Below are positions 16,667-24,184 of a stretch of 64,000 nt of DNA, piece by piece. Source of the DNA: Poriferisocius sp965200775 (GTDB lineage Bacteria; Actinomycetota; Acidimicrobiia; Acidimicrobiales; Bin134); assembly GCA_965200775.1 (NCBI GenBank), contig OZ241383.1:310001-374000 (forward strand), in the 5' to 3' direction. The notes under the pieces are model-generated. The model saw nothing but the letters and a program-made list of their open reading frames with translations, ran no database searches and had not been told where the DNA came from. The position numbers and the translations under genes were made by a program. The stretch's first letter is position 1. Each line of letters starts with the position of its first letter.

Positions 16667-17564
16667 GAGTGGCTGATGGGTCCTTGTACAGCACCACCCG
16701 GCATGGCTCGGCGGCCATCCCCTCCGGGCAGCGAATAACCGGCCACGGCACCCCTGTGCGTTCCATCGGCATCAGGAAGTGCATCACCGCCACATGGGTG
16801 CGGTAGATGGGGGCCGGGCCCCGCCCGAAGGTGAGGGGATGATCCTCGGCAACAACGGCCAAGTCGAGGTTCTCCCCGTAGCACCCGTCGGCCACCTGAC
16901 GGCCGCAGGTTCCGCACGGGTGTAGGTTGATCACGAAGGCGTCGTCGGTTTCCTCCACGGTGATGTCGGCGAAGTTGCCCTTTTGCATCGCGGCCCACTG
17001 CCTCACCCTCACGTCGGCCGGCCGGGCCACGTCGTGAGGCATCCACCCCAGCAGGGTTTGATCGGCGGCGAAGCGGATGCACCGCTCCAGCACATCGGCC
17101 CCCCAGGTCCGGTACACCTGCGACAGCACCGATGTCACCCGGTCATGTTCCACATGGTGAATCCGGCGGTAGCCGTCCTCCAGAGCGGCGAAACGCTCCA
17201 TGGCTGATTCGTGGTCGCCCTCGGTTATGAGACGCTCGATTTCGTTGGCCCGGTCGGTGCTGTGGCGGCTGTCGATGTCTTCGACTGTGAGCCCGTGCAA
17301 ATGCACCGACCGGTAGGTGTCATCGGCCGAGCCGATTTTCTGAAGGCCGTCGAAGCCGTAGTTTTCGTCGACGAACTGCTGGGTGGCTGCGAGCCACGTG
17401 CCGAAGCCGTCGATGAAGTTGCGGTACGACCGGTCGATGCGCCGGAACACCTTTACGGCTGTATCGGGGTCGGCGGCCAGCGCATCGGTCAGCTCGATCC
17501 GGGGAGGACGGCTGAGTTCGGCCAGCTCGTCGGGGCTGAGGAGCCTCTGGCCCGATTCACTCAT
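16629..17564 (-). CDS. Uncharacterised protein with a cysteine-rich CGTCGR motif
   Basis: 311 residues, soluble, with no family I recognise. It starts MSESGQRLLSPDELAELSRPP. The middle part is helical (DRANEIERLITEGDHESAMERF). The C-terminal half has a possible metal or Fe-S site, LHPCGTCGRQVADGCYGEN, followed by HVAVMHFLMPMERTG and PVIRCPEGMAAEPC. The last 15 or so residues (PPEAYGFAAGSR) are encoded by the degenerate third copy of the tRNA-tail repeat, so its C-terminus has probably been altered by the duplication. The ATG overlaps the stop of a 17-codon upstream micro-ORF (17611-17561). Confidence 0.7.
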   Translation of the reverse strand: MSESGQRLLSPDELAELSRPPRIELTDALAADPDTAVKVFRRIDRSYRNFIDGFGTWLAATQQFVDENYGFDGLQKIGSADDTYRSVHLHGLTVEDIDSRHSTDRANEIERLITEGDHESAMERFAALEDGYRRIHHVEHDRVTSVLSQVYRTWGADVLERCIRFAADQTLLGWMPHDVARPADVRVRQWAAMQKGNFADITVEETDDAFVINLHPCGTCGRQVADGCYGENLDLAVVAEDHPLTFGRGPAPIYRTHVAVMHFLMPMERTGVPWPVIRCPEGMAAEPCRVVLYKDPSATPPEAYGFAAGSR

Positions 17565-17585
17565 GGTGTACTCGGCCCGGTCGCA

Positions 17586-17615
17586 GGCAGAACATGAGCC
17601 GGGCAGAACATGAGC
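17586..17615. repeat. 14-bp direct repeat in the start region of the 16629-17564 gene
   Basis: GGCAGAACATGAGC occurs at 17586-17599 and again at 17602-17615 (period 16). On the minus strand each copy supplies an ATG. The one at 17611 opens a 16-residue frame that ends in the ATGA overlapping the next gene's start. Confidence 0.75.
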
Positions 17616-17627
17616 ATGGAAGCGACC

Positions 17628-18578
17628 CTAACGGCGGAGGCCGCGGCGATACCGGGACCACTGGTCGGGGCGCCAGCAGTCCTGGTCCTCCCCCCAGCCG
17701 ATGCCACCGTCGAACTCCCAGGCGGTTGTGCTCACCCAGGTGAGCATCTTGGGGTAGGGGTTGAAGATGATGCGGCTGACCGGGTTGCCAACTGCTCGTA
17801 GCTCCCGGCCCAACTCGTCGGTGGCTTCCAGCTCGAAAGCGGTGGCGTAGCCGGGCTCAGAATCCCGCACCACCCGGCGCTGCCCGCTCACGATGTCGGC
17901 CCGAATCCCGTCGCGCAGGTAGTAGCCGGCGCTCACCGGGTCGCCCTCCTCTCGGGGCAGCGAATAGCACAGGAAGGCGCTGTCGGCCGATGCGGTACCG
18001 AAGGAGTAGCCGATGCGGAACCCCCGTAGGTCGGTGCGCGGCCCCCACGACCGGTCTCGCATGGCGTTGCAGTCCACGTCGATCTCCTCGCCGTGGAGGC
18101 GGATGCGCCCGCTGACCCGGCCAGGCTGGTCGATGTGGCTGGCGATGGAGAACGGCGGGTCGCCGCGGGTGAACACGTGGGGCGGGGTGAGGCCGTCGAA
18201 TCGCAGTTCGGCCTCGAACATGTCGCCATGGCGGTAGCGGTAGCCCAGCTCGTAGCTGGTGAGCGGTTCGATTACCGACACCCGCATCCCGGTGGGCAGC
18301 TCGGCGTTACGTAGGTCGAGACCGTCGGGTAGCGGGAGGCTGTGGTTGTAGTCGAAGAACGGCACCTCCCATGGCAGGTAAGCGGTGTCGTCCCACACCA
18401 TCGCCCCTCCTCCGGCGATGCCCAGGTTGGGTCGGATCCAGCTGTAGAGGTAGCCCATCATCGAGCGCTCGGGTACGCAGAACGCATACCAGCAGGTCTC
18501 GGTCTCCCAGGGGTCATCCGACGGGGGATGGAAGTTGTCGTCGTCCGGCCCGATCAGGGCATCCTCAGCTTCGCCCAC
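17628..18578 (-). CDS. DUF7065/AttH-like lipocalin-fold protein
   Basis: 316 residues with the pattern of actinobacterial proteins annotated as DUF7064/DUF7065: an N-terminal ETCWYAFCVPERSMMGYLY strand pair, then FDGLTPPHVFTR, RIRLHGEEIDVDCNAMRDRSWGPR and RGFRIGYSFGTAS, ending in a Trp-rich tail (WEFDGGIGWGEDQDCW). The Arg-Asp-x-Ser-Trp-Gly-x-Arg segment is the most conserved feature. These are beta-rich proteins related in shape to AttH/CrtC; no reaction is assigned. GTG start at 18578. It follows the tRNA region and faces the tRNA-Cys gene. Confidence 0.7.
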   Translation of the reverse strand: MGEAEDALIGPDDDNFHPPSDDPWETETCWYAFCVPERSMMGYLYSWIRPNLGIAGGGAMVWDDTAYLPWEVPFFDYNHSLPLPDGLDLRNAELPTGMRVSVIEPLTSYELGYRYRHGDMFEAELRFDGLTPPHVFTRGDPPFSIASHIDQPGRVSGRIRLHGEEIDVDCNAMRDRSWGPRTDLRGFRIGYSFGTASADSAFLCYSLPREEGDPVSAGYYLRDGIRADIVSGQRRVVRDSEPGYATAFELEATDELGRELRAVGNPVSRIIFNPYPKMLTWVSTTAWEFDGGIGWGEDQDCWRPDQWSRYRRGLRR

Positions 18579-18722
18579 GGGTCGGCTCCTGTTCTGGCTG
18601 CTGCATCGGCTTCTTTATATCGCAAACTCTCGTACCCCAAACTCCCGAGCCGCAAACTCCGTGTGGTCCCGCAGAGCCGATCCCGTACACTGTCGGGGCG
18701 GGACGCTTCGGTGGCCCCGCAT

Positions 18723-18796
18723 GCGCCGGTGCCCGAGCGGACGAAGGGAGTGGCCTGCAAAGCCATGGATCGCGGGTTCAAATCCCGCCCGGCGCT
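18723..18796 (+). tRNA. tRNA-Cys (GCA)
   Basis: Acceptor GCGCCGG/CCGGCGC, anticodon stem TGGC/GCCA with loop CTGCAAA (anticodon GCA), T-arm GCGGG TTCAAAT CCCGC. CCA is not encoded. It lies 56 bases ahead of tRNA-Val in the same direction. Confidence 0.93.
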
Positions 18797-18852
18797 CGAT
18801 CGGGGTTGTCAGGGTCAACGGCGACGTTGTTCCTGCTAGGCTGGTTCATTCC

Positions 18853-18929
18853 GGGCCGTTAGCTCAGTTGGCTAGAGCACCTGCATGACGCGCAGGGGGT
18901 CAGGGGTTCGAGTCCCTTACGGCCCACCA
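18853..18929 (+). tRNA. tRNA-Val (GAC)
   Basis: Acceptor GGGCCGT/ACGGCCC, D-arm GCTCAGTTGGCTAGAGC, anticodon stem CCTGC/GCAGG with loop ATGACGC (anticodon GAC), T-arm AGGGG TTCGAGT CCCTT. The CCA end is encoded (18927-18929). Confidence 0.93.
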
Positions 18930-18964
18930 TTCGATTCAATCTCTCCGATCGTCGTCTGGGCTGG

Positions 18965-19810
18965 TTGCTGGCCGGGGTGGGGATCCTGGCGGTATCCACC
19001 GATTCGTTGTGGGTGCGGCTCTCGGAGGCCGACGGTATCGACGTGGCGTTCTGGGTGGCGTTCTGCTCGATTCCCCTCTACACCTCCCTGAGCAGGCGGA
19101 TGGACGGCCGCTGGCCGTTGGAGTCGTTCCGCCGCCACTGGTGGCAACAGTTGGTGGTCGGGGCGTTGAGCGCCACCAGCCAGTTCTGCTTCATAATCGC
19201 CATTACACAAACCAAGGTGGCCAACGTGGTGGCAATCGTGTCGGCTGTTCCGATGCTGGCCGCCATAAGCGCCTGGATATGGCTGGGGGAGCGCATCACA
19301 CGAAGAACCGGACTGGCCATCGTGTTGACCATGGTGGGGATCGGGGTGATCGTTTCCAGCTCGCTGGGGGAGCCGACGTTGAGCGGCGACTTCCTAGCCG
19401 TGCTGGCTGTGGCCGGTTTTTCCGTGAGCCTGACCATGTGGCGGCGGTTTGACGACATGAGCCGGCCGGTGGGTCTCGCCATCAGCGGGGTGATCACGGC
19501 TGTTGCCACGGTGTTCGCGGCGTCCCCCTTCTCGCTGGACCTGCGGGCCTACCTGGCCATTGCCGCCATGGGCCTGGTGTTCAACCCGTTCGGCCGCCTG
19601 GCTCTGTCCAGCGCACCCCGCTACGCCCCGGTGGCCGAAGTTGCCCTGTTCACCCCGGGGGAGACGGTAGCCGGCATCGTGTGGGCAGCGGCCTTCCTCA
19701 ACGAGCTGCCCCACCCTGTTGGCGCGGTGGGGGCGGTGATCGTGCTGGCGGGGGTCTTCTACGGCACCCTGGGGGGAATGCGGCACCAGAACCCGGCGGT
19801 TTCCGGATAG
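18965..19810 (+). CDS. EamA/DMT-family transporter
   Basis: About 281 residues with ten hydrophobic segments in two EamA repeats. The first contains TSLSRRMDGRW and ATSQFCFIIAITQTKVANVVAIVSAVPMLAA; the second contains LALSSAPRYAPVAEVALFTPGETVAGIVWAAAFLNE. These are inner-membrane drug/metabolite exporters of broad specificity. The start is uncertain: no ATG or good ribosome-binding sequence is near. TTG at 18965 is the first listed start, and the frame is open back into the tRNA-Val gene, with CTG and ATT codons available. Expression may therefore depend on processing of the tRNA transcript. Confidence 0.8.
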   Translation: MLAGVGILAVSTDSLWVRLSEADGIDVAFWVAFCSIPLYTSLSRRMDGRWPLESFRRHWWQQLVVGALSATSQFCFIIAITQTKVANVVAIVSAVPMLAAISAWIWLGERITRRTGLAIVLTMVGIGVIVSSSLGEPTLSGDFLAVLAVAGFSVSLTMWRRFDDMSRPVGLAISGVITAVATVFAASPFSLDLRAYLAIAAMGLVFNPFGRLALSSAPRYAPVAEVALFTPGETVAGIVWAAAFLNELPHPVGAVGAVIVLAGVFYGTLGGMRHQNPAVSG

Positions 19811-19917
19811 AAGGAGTACGGGCAAGAAACTTCGGGAACATGTTCGCCGCCGCGCCCGGAGCGGTACTGTTGTCGTGGCTTTGGCCGGAGCCTCATCTGG
19901 GCAGAAGGAACCGAAGC

Positions 19918-19941
19918 CCTTGCCCGGTGGATTGGGCAAGG
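19918..19941 (+). promoter_or_regulatory. Leader hairpin upstream of the AhpD-family gene
   Basis: CCTTGCCC (19918-19925) and GGGCAAGG (19934-19941), eight perfect pairs with an eight-base loop, ending 18 bases before the ATG and just upstream of GAGGAG. No T-run follows. It may be an mRNA-stabilising or attenuating element. Confidence 0.35.
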
Positions 19942-19959
19942 AGAAAACGAGGAGAACCA

Positions 19960-20523
19960 ATGGCACGAATCAGGATCCCAGATGGTCCCGAAGAGGAACT
20001 GCACCGATTGTGGATGATGACCCCGGCGCTGTCGGGCCCGGCATCGGCGTTCAGCGGCGCGGTGTACAACGAGAGCAAGCTCCCGGTGCGTTTGCGGGAG
20101 CTGCTGCGGATGAGGATCGCCCAGATCAACCAGTGCGTGGTTTGACTGGACACCAGAGTTGCGTCGTTGACGCAATATGAACTGAGTGAGGACGACTACC
20201 TCCACGTCGGCAACCGGGACGACTACGCCGGCTACAGCGAGGCCGAGCGGGACGCCCTTGAGTACTGCGAGAAATTTGCCACCGACCATCTGTCCATCGA
20301 CCAGGAGTTCATGGACCGCATGGTTGGGCATTTCGGAGACGAGTTGTTGGTGGAGATGACCCTGGCCATCGGCTGCTGGATCGCCTTCGGGCGTCTGAAC
20401 CAGGTGATGGACGTGTCGGTCTCGTGCCCGTTGCGGATGAAGGGCCCGGACGAGGCCCGAGAACTGCAGGAAGCCTCCGACAACGGAGACATCATGGCCA
20501 TGCGCTCGGCCAGGTTCGCCTAG
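19960..20523 (+). CDS. AhpD/carboxymuconolactone-decarboxylase-family selenoprotein (CxxU), read through TGA 20143-20145
   Basis: Two adjacent open frames are one gene: the upstream part (MARIRIPDGPEEEL ... RIAQINQCVV) ends at a TGA that is in phase with LDTRVASLTQYELSEDDY and a further 120 codons. Together they make a 187-residue AhpD/CMD protein. Family members usually read CxxCLDTR here, so the TGA replaces the second redox Cys: Cys59-Val-Val-Sec62. A hairpin with a GUU loop starts 13 bases after the TGA. Downstream family features continue unbroken (YSEAERDALEYCEKFATDHL, ELTLAIGCWIAFGR-like helix). Predicted role: thiol/selenol peroxidase or alkylhydroperoxidase. GAGGAG precedes the ATG. 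If the host lacks the Sec machinery, this is instead a gene with a nonsense mutation. Confidence 0.75.
20143..20175 (+). promoter_or_regulatory. SECIS-like element after in-frame TGA
   Basis: The TGA (20143-20145) is followed by TTGCGTC (20159-20165), loop GTT (20166-20168) and GACGCAA (20169-20175), a perfect seven-pair stem with a minimal loop starting with G-U. The TGA-to-loop distance is 20 bases, inside the window expected for bacterial SelB-dependent elements. A small CTGG/CCAG stem (20146-20156) lies between. Confidence 0.65.
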
Positions 20524-20577
20524 CCCGAACCCCAAGCCCGATACCGCTTGCCCCAGGTTGGTCGTGGGGGGTCTTGG

Positions 20578-22170
20578 CTAGTCGAAGTGGTCGGCCCGGC
20601 GCACCACCAGCAACCAGGTGAGCACCGCTGACAGCAGGACGAGTATCCCGGACCAAACCCCGGCCTCAGCCACGTAGGCCTCCTCGATGCTGTTGAACGC
20701 CTTGGTGGTGAGGGTGGGGAAGTCGAACGGGGCGATCAAGAGGGTGATGGGGAGTTCCTTCATCACCGACAACATGACCAGCCCGCCCCCGGCCAGCAGC
20801 CCCGGAGCCATAAGCGGCAACTCCAGGGAACGGAAGCGGCGAACCCATCGGGCTCCCAGGGTGCGGGCCGCGTCGGTCAGCCGGGATGAGACGGCGGACA
20901 CCGCCACTTGGGAGGTGCGCATGGTCTGGCCGCCGAATCGCACCACGTAGGCGAAAACCAGCAGCACCAGGGTGTTGCGGAGGTGGCTTCCCACGTCGGT
21001 CTTCAGCGTCCAGAACAGCAAGGCCAGGCCGATGAGGATGCCGGGCAGGGCAAAGGTGGAGACGATCACAGTGTTGGCAACCGCCCCGATGCGGGACCGG
21101 TAGCGCACCGCCAGGTAGGCAGCGGGAAGGATCGCCGCCACCGAAACCGCTGCGGCTAGGATGCTGCCGTAGGCGGTGTTCCATGTGGGAGACCAGATGT
21201 CGCCCCACCCGATGAGCAGTTCACGGCCCCCCGATGCGTCGAACGAGATGCCGTCGATGGCCCAGTCGATCAGAGAAGCGGCAGGGCCGAGCAGGGCCAA
21301 CACCACCACTGCGGCTACAAACGCCAGGGCCACAGGTTTGGCCTTTCCCAGAGGGTAGAGAACCGGCCGCTTCGAACGGGTCGGGGCCGAGAAGCCGAAG
21401 CGCCGGGTGGCCGTCCACTCCGCCAGCACCACCACCGCGGCCAGCACCAAAAGGATCACGCTCAGCGCCAGGGAGACCGACTGGTTGTTGAGCCGGGTGG
21501 TGTAGATGGCCCGACTGAGCGTGTCGTAGCGCATGAGCTGCACCGCTCCGAAGTCGCTGATGGCGTAGAGGAACACCAGCAGGGTGCCCGCGCTGATGGC
21601 GGTGGCCGTTTGGGGCAGGACCACTCTGCGGATCACCGTGATGGGCCGGTCTCCGAGGAGCCGGGCGGTTTCCTCTACCGAACCGGACAACCGGCGCAGC
21701 CGGGCGGCCACCGGCAGGAACACGTACGGGTAGGTGAACAAGGTCAGAGCCAGCCACGCTCCGAACAGGCCTCGCATCTCGACGTTCCAGGTCACGCCGA
21801 GGTTGTTCAGCCAGTCGGAAAGCAGCCCTCCGGGGTTGAGGGTGCGGGTGAGGGCAGCGGCGCCCACGAAGGTGGGGTACACCAGCGGTAGCGGCAACAG
21901 AACCTGCCACAGCTTGCGGAAGGGAACGTCGCAGCGAGTGGTCAACCAGGCCAGGGCGGTGCCCAGTACGGCGGTGGAAGCGGACACCAGCACCGCCAAG
22001 CGTACCGTCCGCCACAGCGGCCCCCGGGTGCGCTCGGAGAACAGAACCTCCAGTGGGTCGCTTTGGAACGTGAAGTTGCGCCACACCAGATAGCCGGCTG
22101 GGAAGGCGAAGCCAATGGCAACCAGCACCGACACGATCCGAAGCGCGGTGGGGGCCCGAGATGATTGCAC
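20578..22170 (-). CDS. ABC transporter permease, iron(III)/FbpB type
   Basis: 530 residues, two fused permease halves with about 12 hydrophobic segments, as in FbpB/HitB and ThiP-like proteins. Both halves carry the EAA loop that contacts the ATPase: EETARLLGDRPITVIRRVVLP and TDAARTLGARWVRRFRSLELPLM. LPLPLVYPTFVGAAAL and FALPGILIGLALLFW lie in the pore-forming helices. GTG start at 22170. The partner ATPase gene lies 122 bases upstream on the same strand. No substrate-binding protein gene is in the neighbourhood, so iron is inferred from family only; thiamine or another cargo is possible. Confidence 0.87.
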   Translation of the reverse strand: MQSSRAPTALRIVSVLVAIGFAFPAGYLVWRNFTFQSDPLEVLFSERTRGPLWRTVRLAVLVSASTAVLGTALAWLTTRCDVPFRKLWQVLLPLPLVYPTFVGAAALTRTLNPGGLLSDWLNNLGVTWNVEMRGLFGAWLALTLFTYPYVFLPVAARLRRLSGSVEETARLLGDRPITVIRRVVLPQTATAISAGTLLVFLYAISDFGAVQLMRYDTLSRAIYTTRLNNQSVSLALSVILLVLAAVVVLAEWTATRRFGFSAPTRSKRPVLYPLGKAKPVALAFVAAVVVLALLGPAASLIDWAIDGISFDASGGRELLIGWGDIWSPTWNTAYGSILAAAVSVAAILPAAYLAVRYRSRIGAVANTVIVSTFALPGILIGLALLFWTLKTDVGSHLRNTLVLLVFAYVVRFGGQTMRTSQVAVSAVSSRLTDAARTLGARWVRRFRSLELPLMAPGLLAGGGLVMLSVMKELPITLLIAPFDFPTLTTKAFNSIEEAYVAEAGVWSGILVLLSAVLTWLLVVRRADHFD

Positions 22171-22274
22171 TATGGCTGCTCTCGCCGGGGACTTGGTACG
22201 AGCCCGCGCTGCTGTGGTGATCGGAGAGCGGCGTCGGTCACAGCCGGGAATTGTACCCCCGGCCTCAAGGTCGG

Positions 22275-22292
22275 TGTAAAGCCCGCTTTACA
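22275..22292. promoter_or_regulatory. 18-bp palindrome between ABC ATPase and permease genes
   Basis: TGTAAAGCCCGCTTTACA is a perfect eight-base inverted repeat with a two-base centre. It sits immediately past the ATPase stop codon and 105 bases before the permease start, in an otherwise GC-rich gap. The short spacer fits a dimeric repressor site better than a hairpin. No known Fur, IdeR or Zur consensus is matched. Confidence 0.4.
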
Positions 22293-23339
22293 TCACTGGG
22301 TTGGCCAAGCGGTGGCTGGGGGGTGGGTGTACACCGGCTGTACCCGGTCGCCGAGGTCGAGGGAGGGAGTGCCGCTCACCCGAGCCTGTAGGTGTACACC
22401 ACAGGGGCCGGTAACCGTCACCAGGGTCGAAGGCCCCCGGTATTCGTAGTGCTCCACCACATGGGATGCCGCCTCGGGATCGTCGATGCGAAGGTCCACC
22501 GACTCGGGCCGGATCGCCACCTGTACCGGTCCCCGGTGGCTGCTCTGCAGGGGCACCGATCCGAAGTCTGTTTCGGCCACGGTTCCCTCGGCGGTGGCAG
22601 GGTACATGGTTACCGCGCCCACGAAACCGGCCACCCACGGTGTGCGGGGACGCTGGTAGATCTCGCCCGGTACACCGATCTGCACGATCTGACCCTCGCT
22701 CATCACCGCCACCCGGTCGCCAAGGGCCAGCGCTTCCTCCCGGTCGTGGGTCACGAAGACGGCGGTCATGCCTCCGGCCTGCAGCAGGTGGCGGACCTCG
22801 GTGCGAACCTCGCGGCGCAAGGAGGCATCGAGATTGGAGAACGGCTCGTCCAGAAGCAGGACGGCGGGTTGGGGAGCCAGCGCCCGGGCCAGTGCCGCTC
22901 GCTGCTGCTGACCCCCGGAGAGGGTCTCGGGCATCCGGTCCTGCACACCGGGCAGGTTCACCCGATGCAGGACCTCGGGGACTTCCGTATCCCGGCGGCG
23001 GCGGGGGAGTCCATAGCCGACGTTGTCGCTCACCGTGAGGTGGGGGAACAGGGCCCAATCCTGGAACACCATGCCCACCTGCCGGTTCTCGGGCCCGACC
23101 CATGTCCCGTTGCCTTCGACCACCTCGCCCTTCAGGCGGATCACCCCGCCGTCGGCTCGCTCCAAGCCGGCGATCAGCCGTAGGAGGGTGGTCTTGCCGC
23201 ACCCGCTGGGTCCCAGCAGGGACACGATCTCTCCGGGCTCAACGGCCAGGTCGCAGGCTTCCAGTACTTTCGTCCCGCTGAATGACTTCGACAGGCCTTC
23301 CACCGACAGAAGGGCCGTGTCGGTTTCACTTACGGTCAT
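22293..23339 (-). CDS. ABC transporter ATP-binding protein, FbpC/PotA-like
   Basis: 348-residue CUT/FbpC-type ATPase. Walker A GPSGCGKTTLLRLIAG, Q-loop MVFQDWALFPHLTVSDNV, signature LSGGQQQRAALARALA, Walker B AVLLLDEPFSNLD and the His switch in VFVTHDREEAL are intact. A C-terminal TOBE-like domain (about 240-348, VAIRPESVDLRI) is present. It is read before the permease gene and probably forms one transporter with it. ATG start at 23339. Confidence 0.9.
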   Translation of the reverse strand: MTVSETDTALLSVEGLSKSFSGTKVLEACDLAVEPGEIVSLLGPSGCGKTTLLRLIAGLERADGGVIRLKGEVVEGNGTWVGPENRQVGMVFQDWALFPHLTVSDNVGYGLPRRRRDTEVPEVLHRVNLPGVQDRMPETLSGGQQQRAALARALAPQPAVLLLDEPFSNLDASLRREVRTEVRHLLQAGGMTAVFVTHDREEALALGDRVAVMSEGQIVQIGVPGEIYQRPRTPWVAGFVGAVTMYPATAEGTVAETDFGSVPLQSSHRGPVQVAIRPESVDLRIDDPEAASHVVEHYEYRGPSTLVTVTGPCGVHLQARVSGTPSLDLGDRVQPVYTHPPATAWPTQ

Positions 23340-23420
23340 GATCCTGTCAGGCTACCGGGCCAACAAGATTGCTCGGCAGCCCGACGCCGAGGCCGAGTGG
23401 TGATCGGCCGCTTGTCGGAC

Positions 23421-24077
23421 TTATCGTTCGATCAGTGCGAGCTCGGTGCCTAACTTGATGCCTGCCACCTCAAAGGCCTCTTTGAGCACTTGTTTGATCA
23501 CTTGGCGAAGATGGTCGGTGCTCATGTCTATGCCGGTCCACCAACCCCCTCCAAGATCAGCGTGGGATAGTGCTTCCGATTCCTTGAACAGTTCCGAGCG
23601 GTCTCGTGACATCACCTTTAGCCTTCCCCATTTGGAGTTGCTGTGGCTGTAGTAGTAGCGCTCGAAGAAACTTGGGTCGCGTGCTTGGAACTCCTTGAGG
23701 ATCGCTATCGCAGTTTGCCTTCCGTTGCCCGGAAGGTCCCCGTGGGTTTCGAGCAGGTAGCCGACGATCCGTTGATTTTCGCTACTCTCCCTTCGCTTCC
23801 CAAAGGACGAACTGTGCTGTGCCAAGGGCGAAGCAAGTGGCAACTGAACCCCGGCTTGGCGCGTCAGAAAACTCTCCACATCCTCACGTCTGAGTTTGGC
23901 GCCGGGAACGCTGCTCGCTGTCTCGAAGAGGAGATCTACCAGACGACTATCAGGAGGTGTGAGCATTTCCTTCCACGCATGGGAGATAGATGTTTCGGCC
24001 AGACCCAAACGCTTGTCGTCCTTGGCGTCCCGCCATGCCTGTCCTGATAAGACCCTTGACCGCCTCCTAGCGTGCAT
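23421..24077 (-). pseudogene. 5'-truncated paralogue of the HsdR-N-like gene
   Basis: Encodes 218 residues that align with the middle and end of the broken gene at 28445-29587. RVLSGQAWRDAKDDKRL matches RVISGQARQDAEAHLEDNKRL, GAKLRREDVESFL matches GAKPRREDVETFL, and LGGGWWTGIDM matches LGGGWWVGVHM; both end LALIER/LNLIER. The N-terminal nuclease-like domain is missing: upstream of the ATG at 24077 the frame no longer matches. The Trp and Gln codons mutated in the other copy are intact here. It may still be expressed as a short protein but has no catalytic domain. It marks the left edge of the accessory island. Confidence 0.65.
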
Positions 24078-24184
24078 CCCCGCGAGTCTCCAGCTCGTCC
24101 GAGCGTTCTGGTGATGCTAGCAAGAGGCAGGAATGGGCTTTGCCTGCCGTAGGGGACGGCCCTGGGTTACAGTCGCCAATCGTG

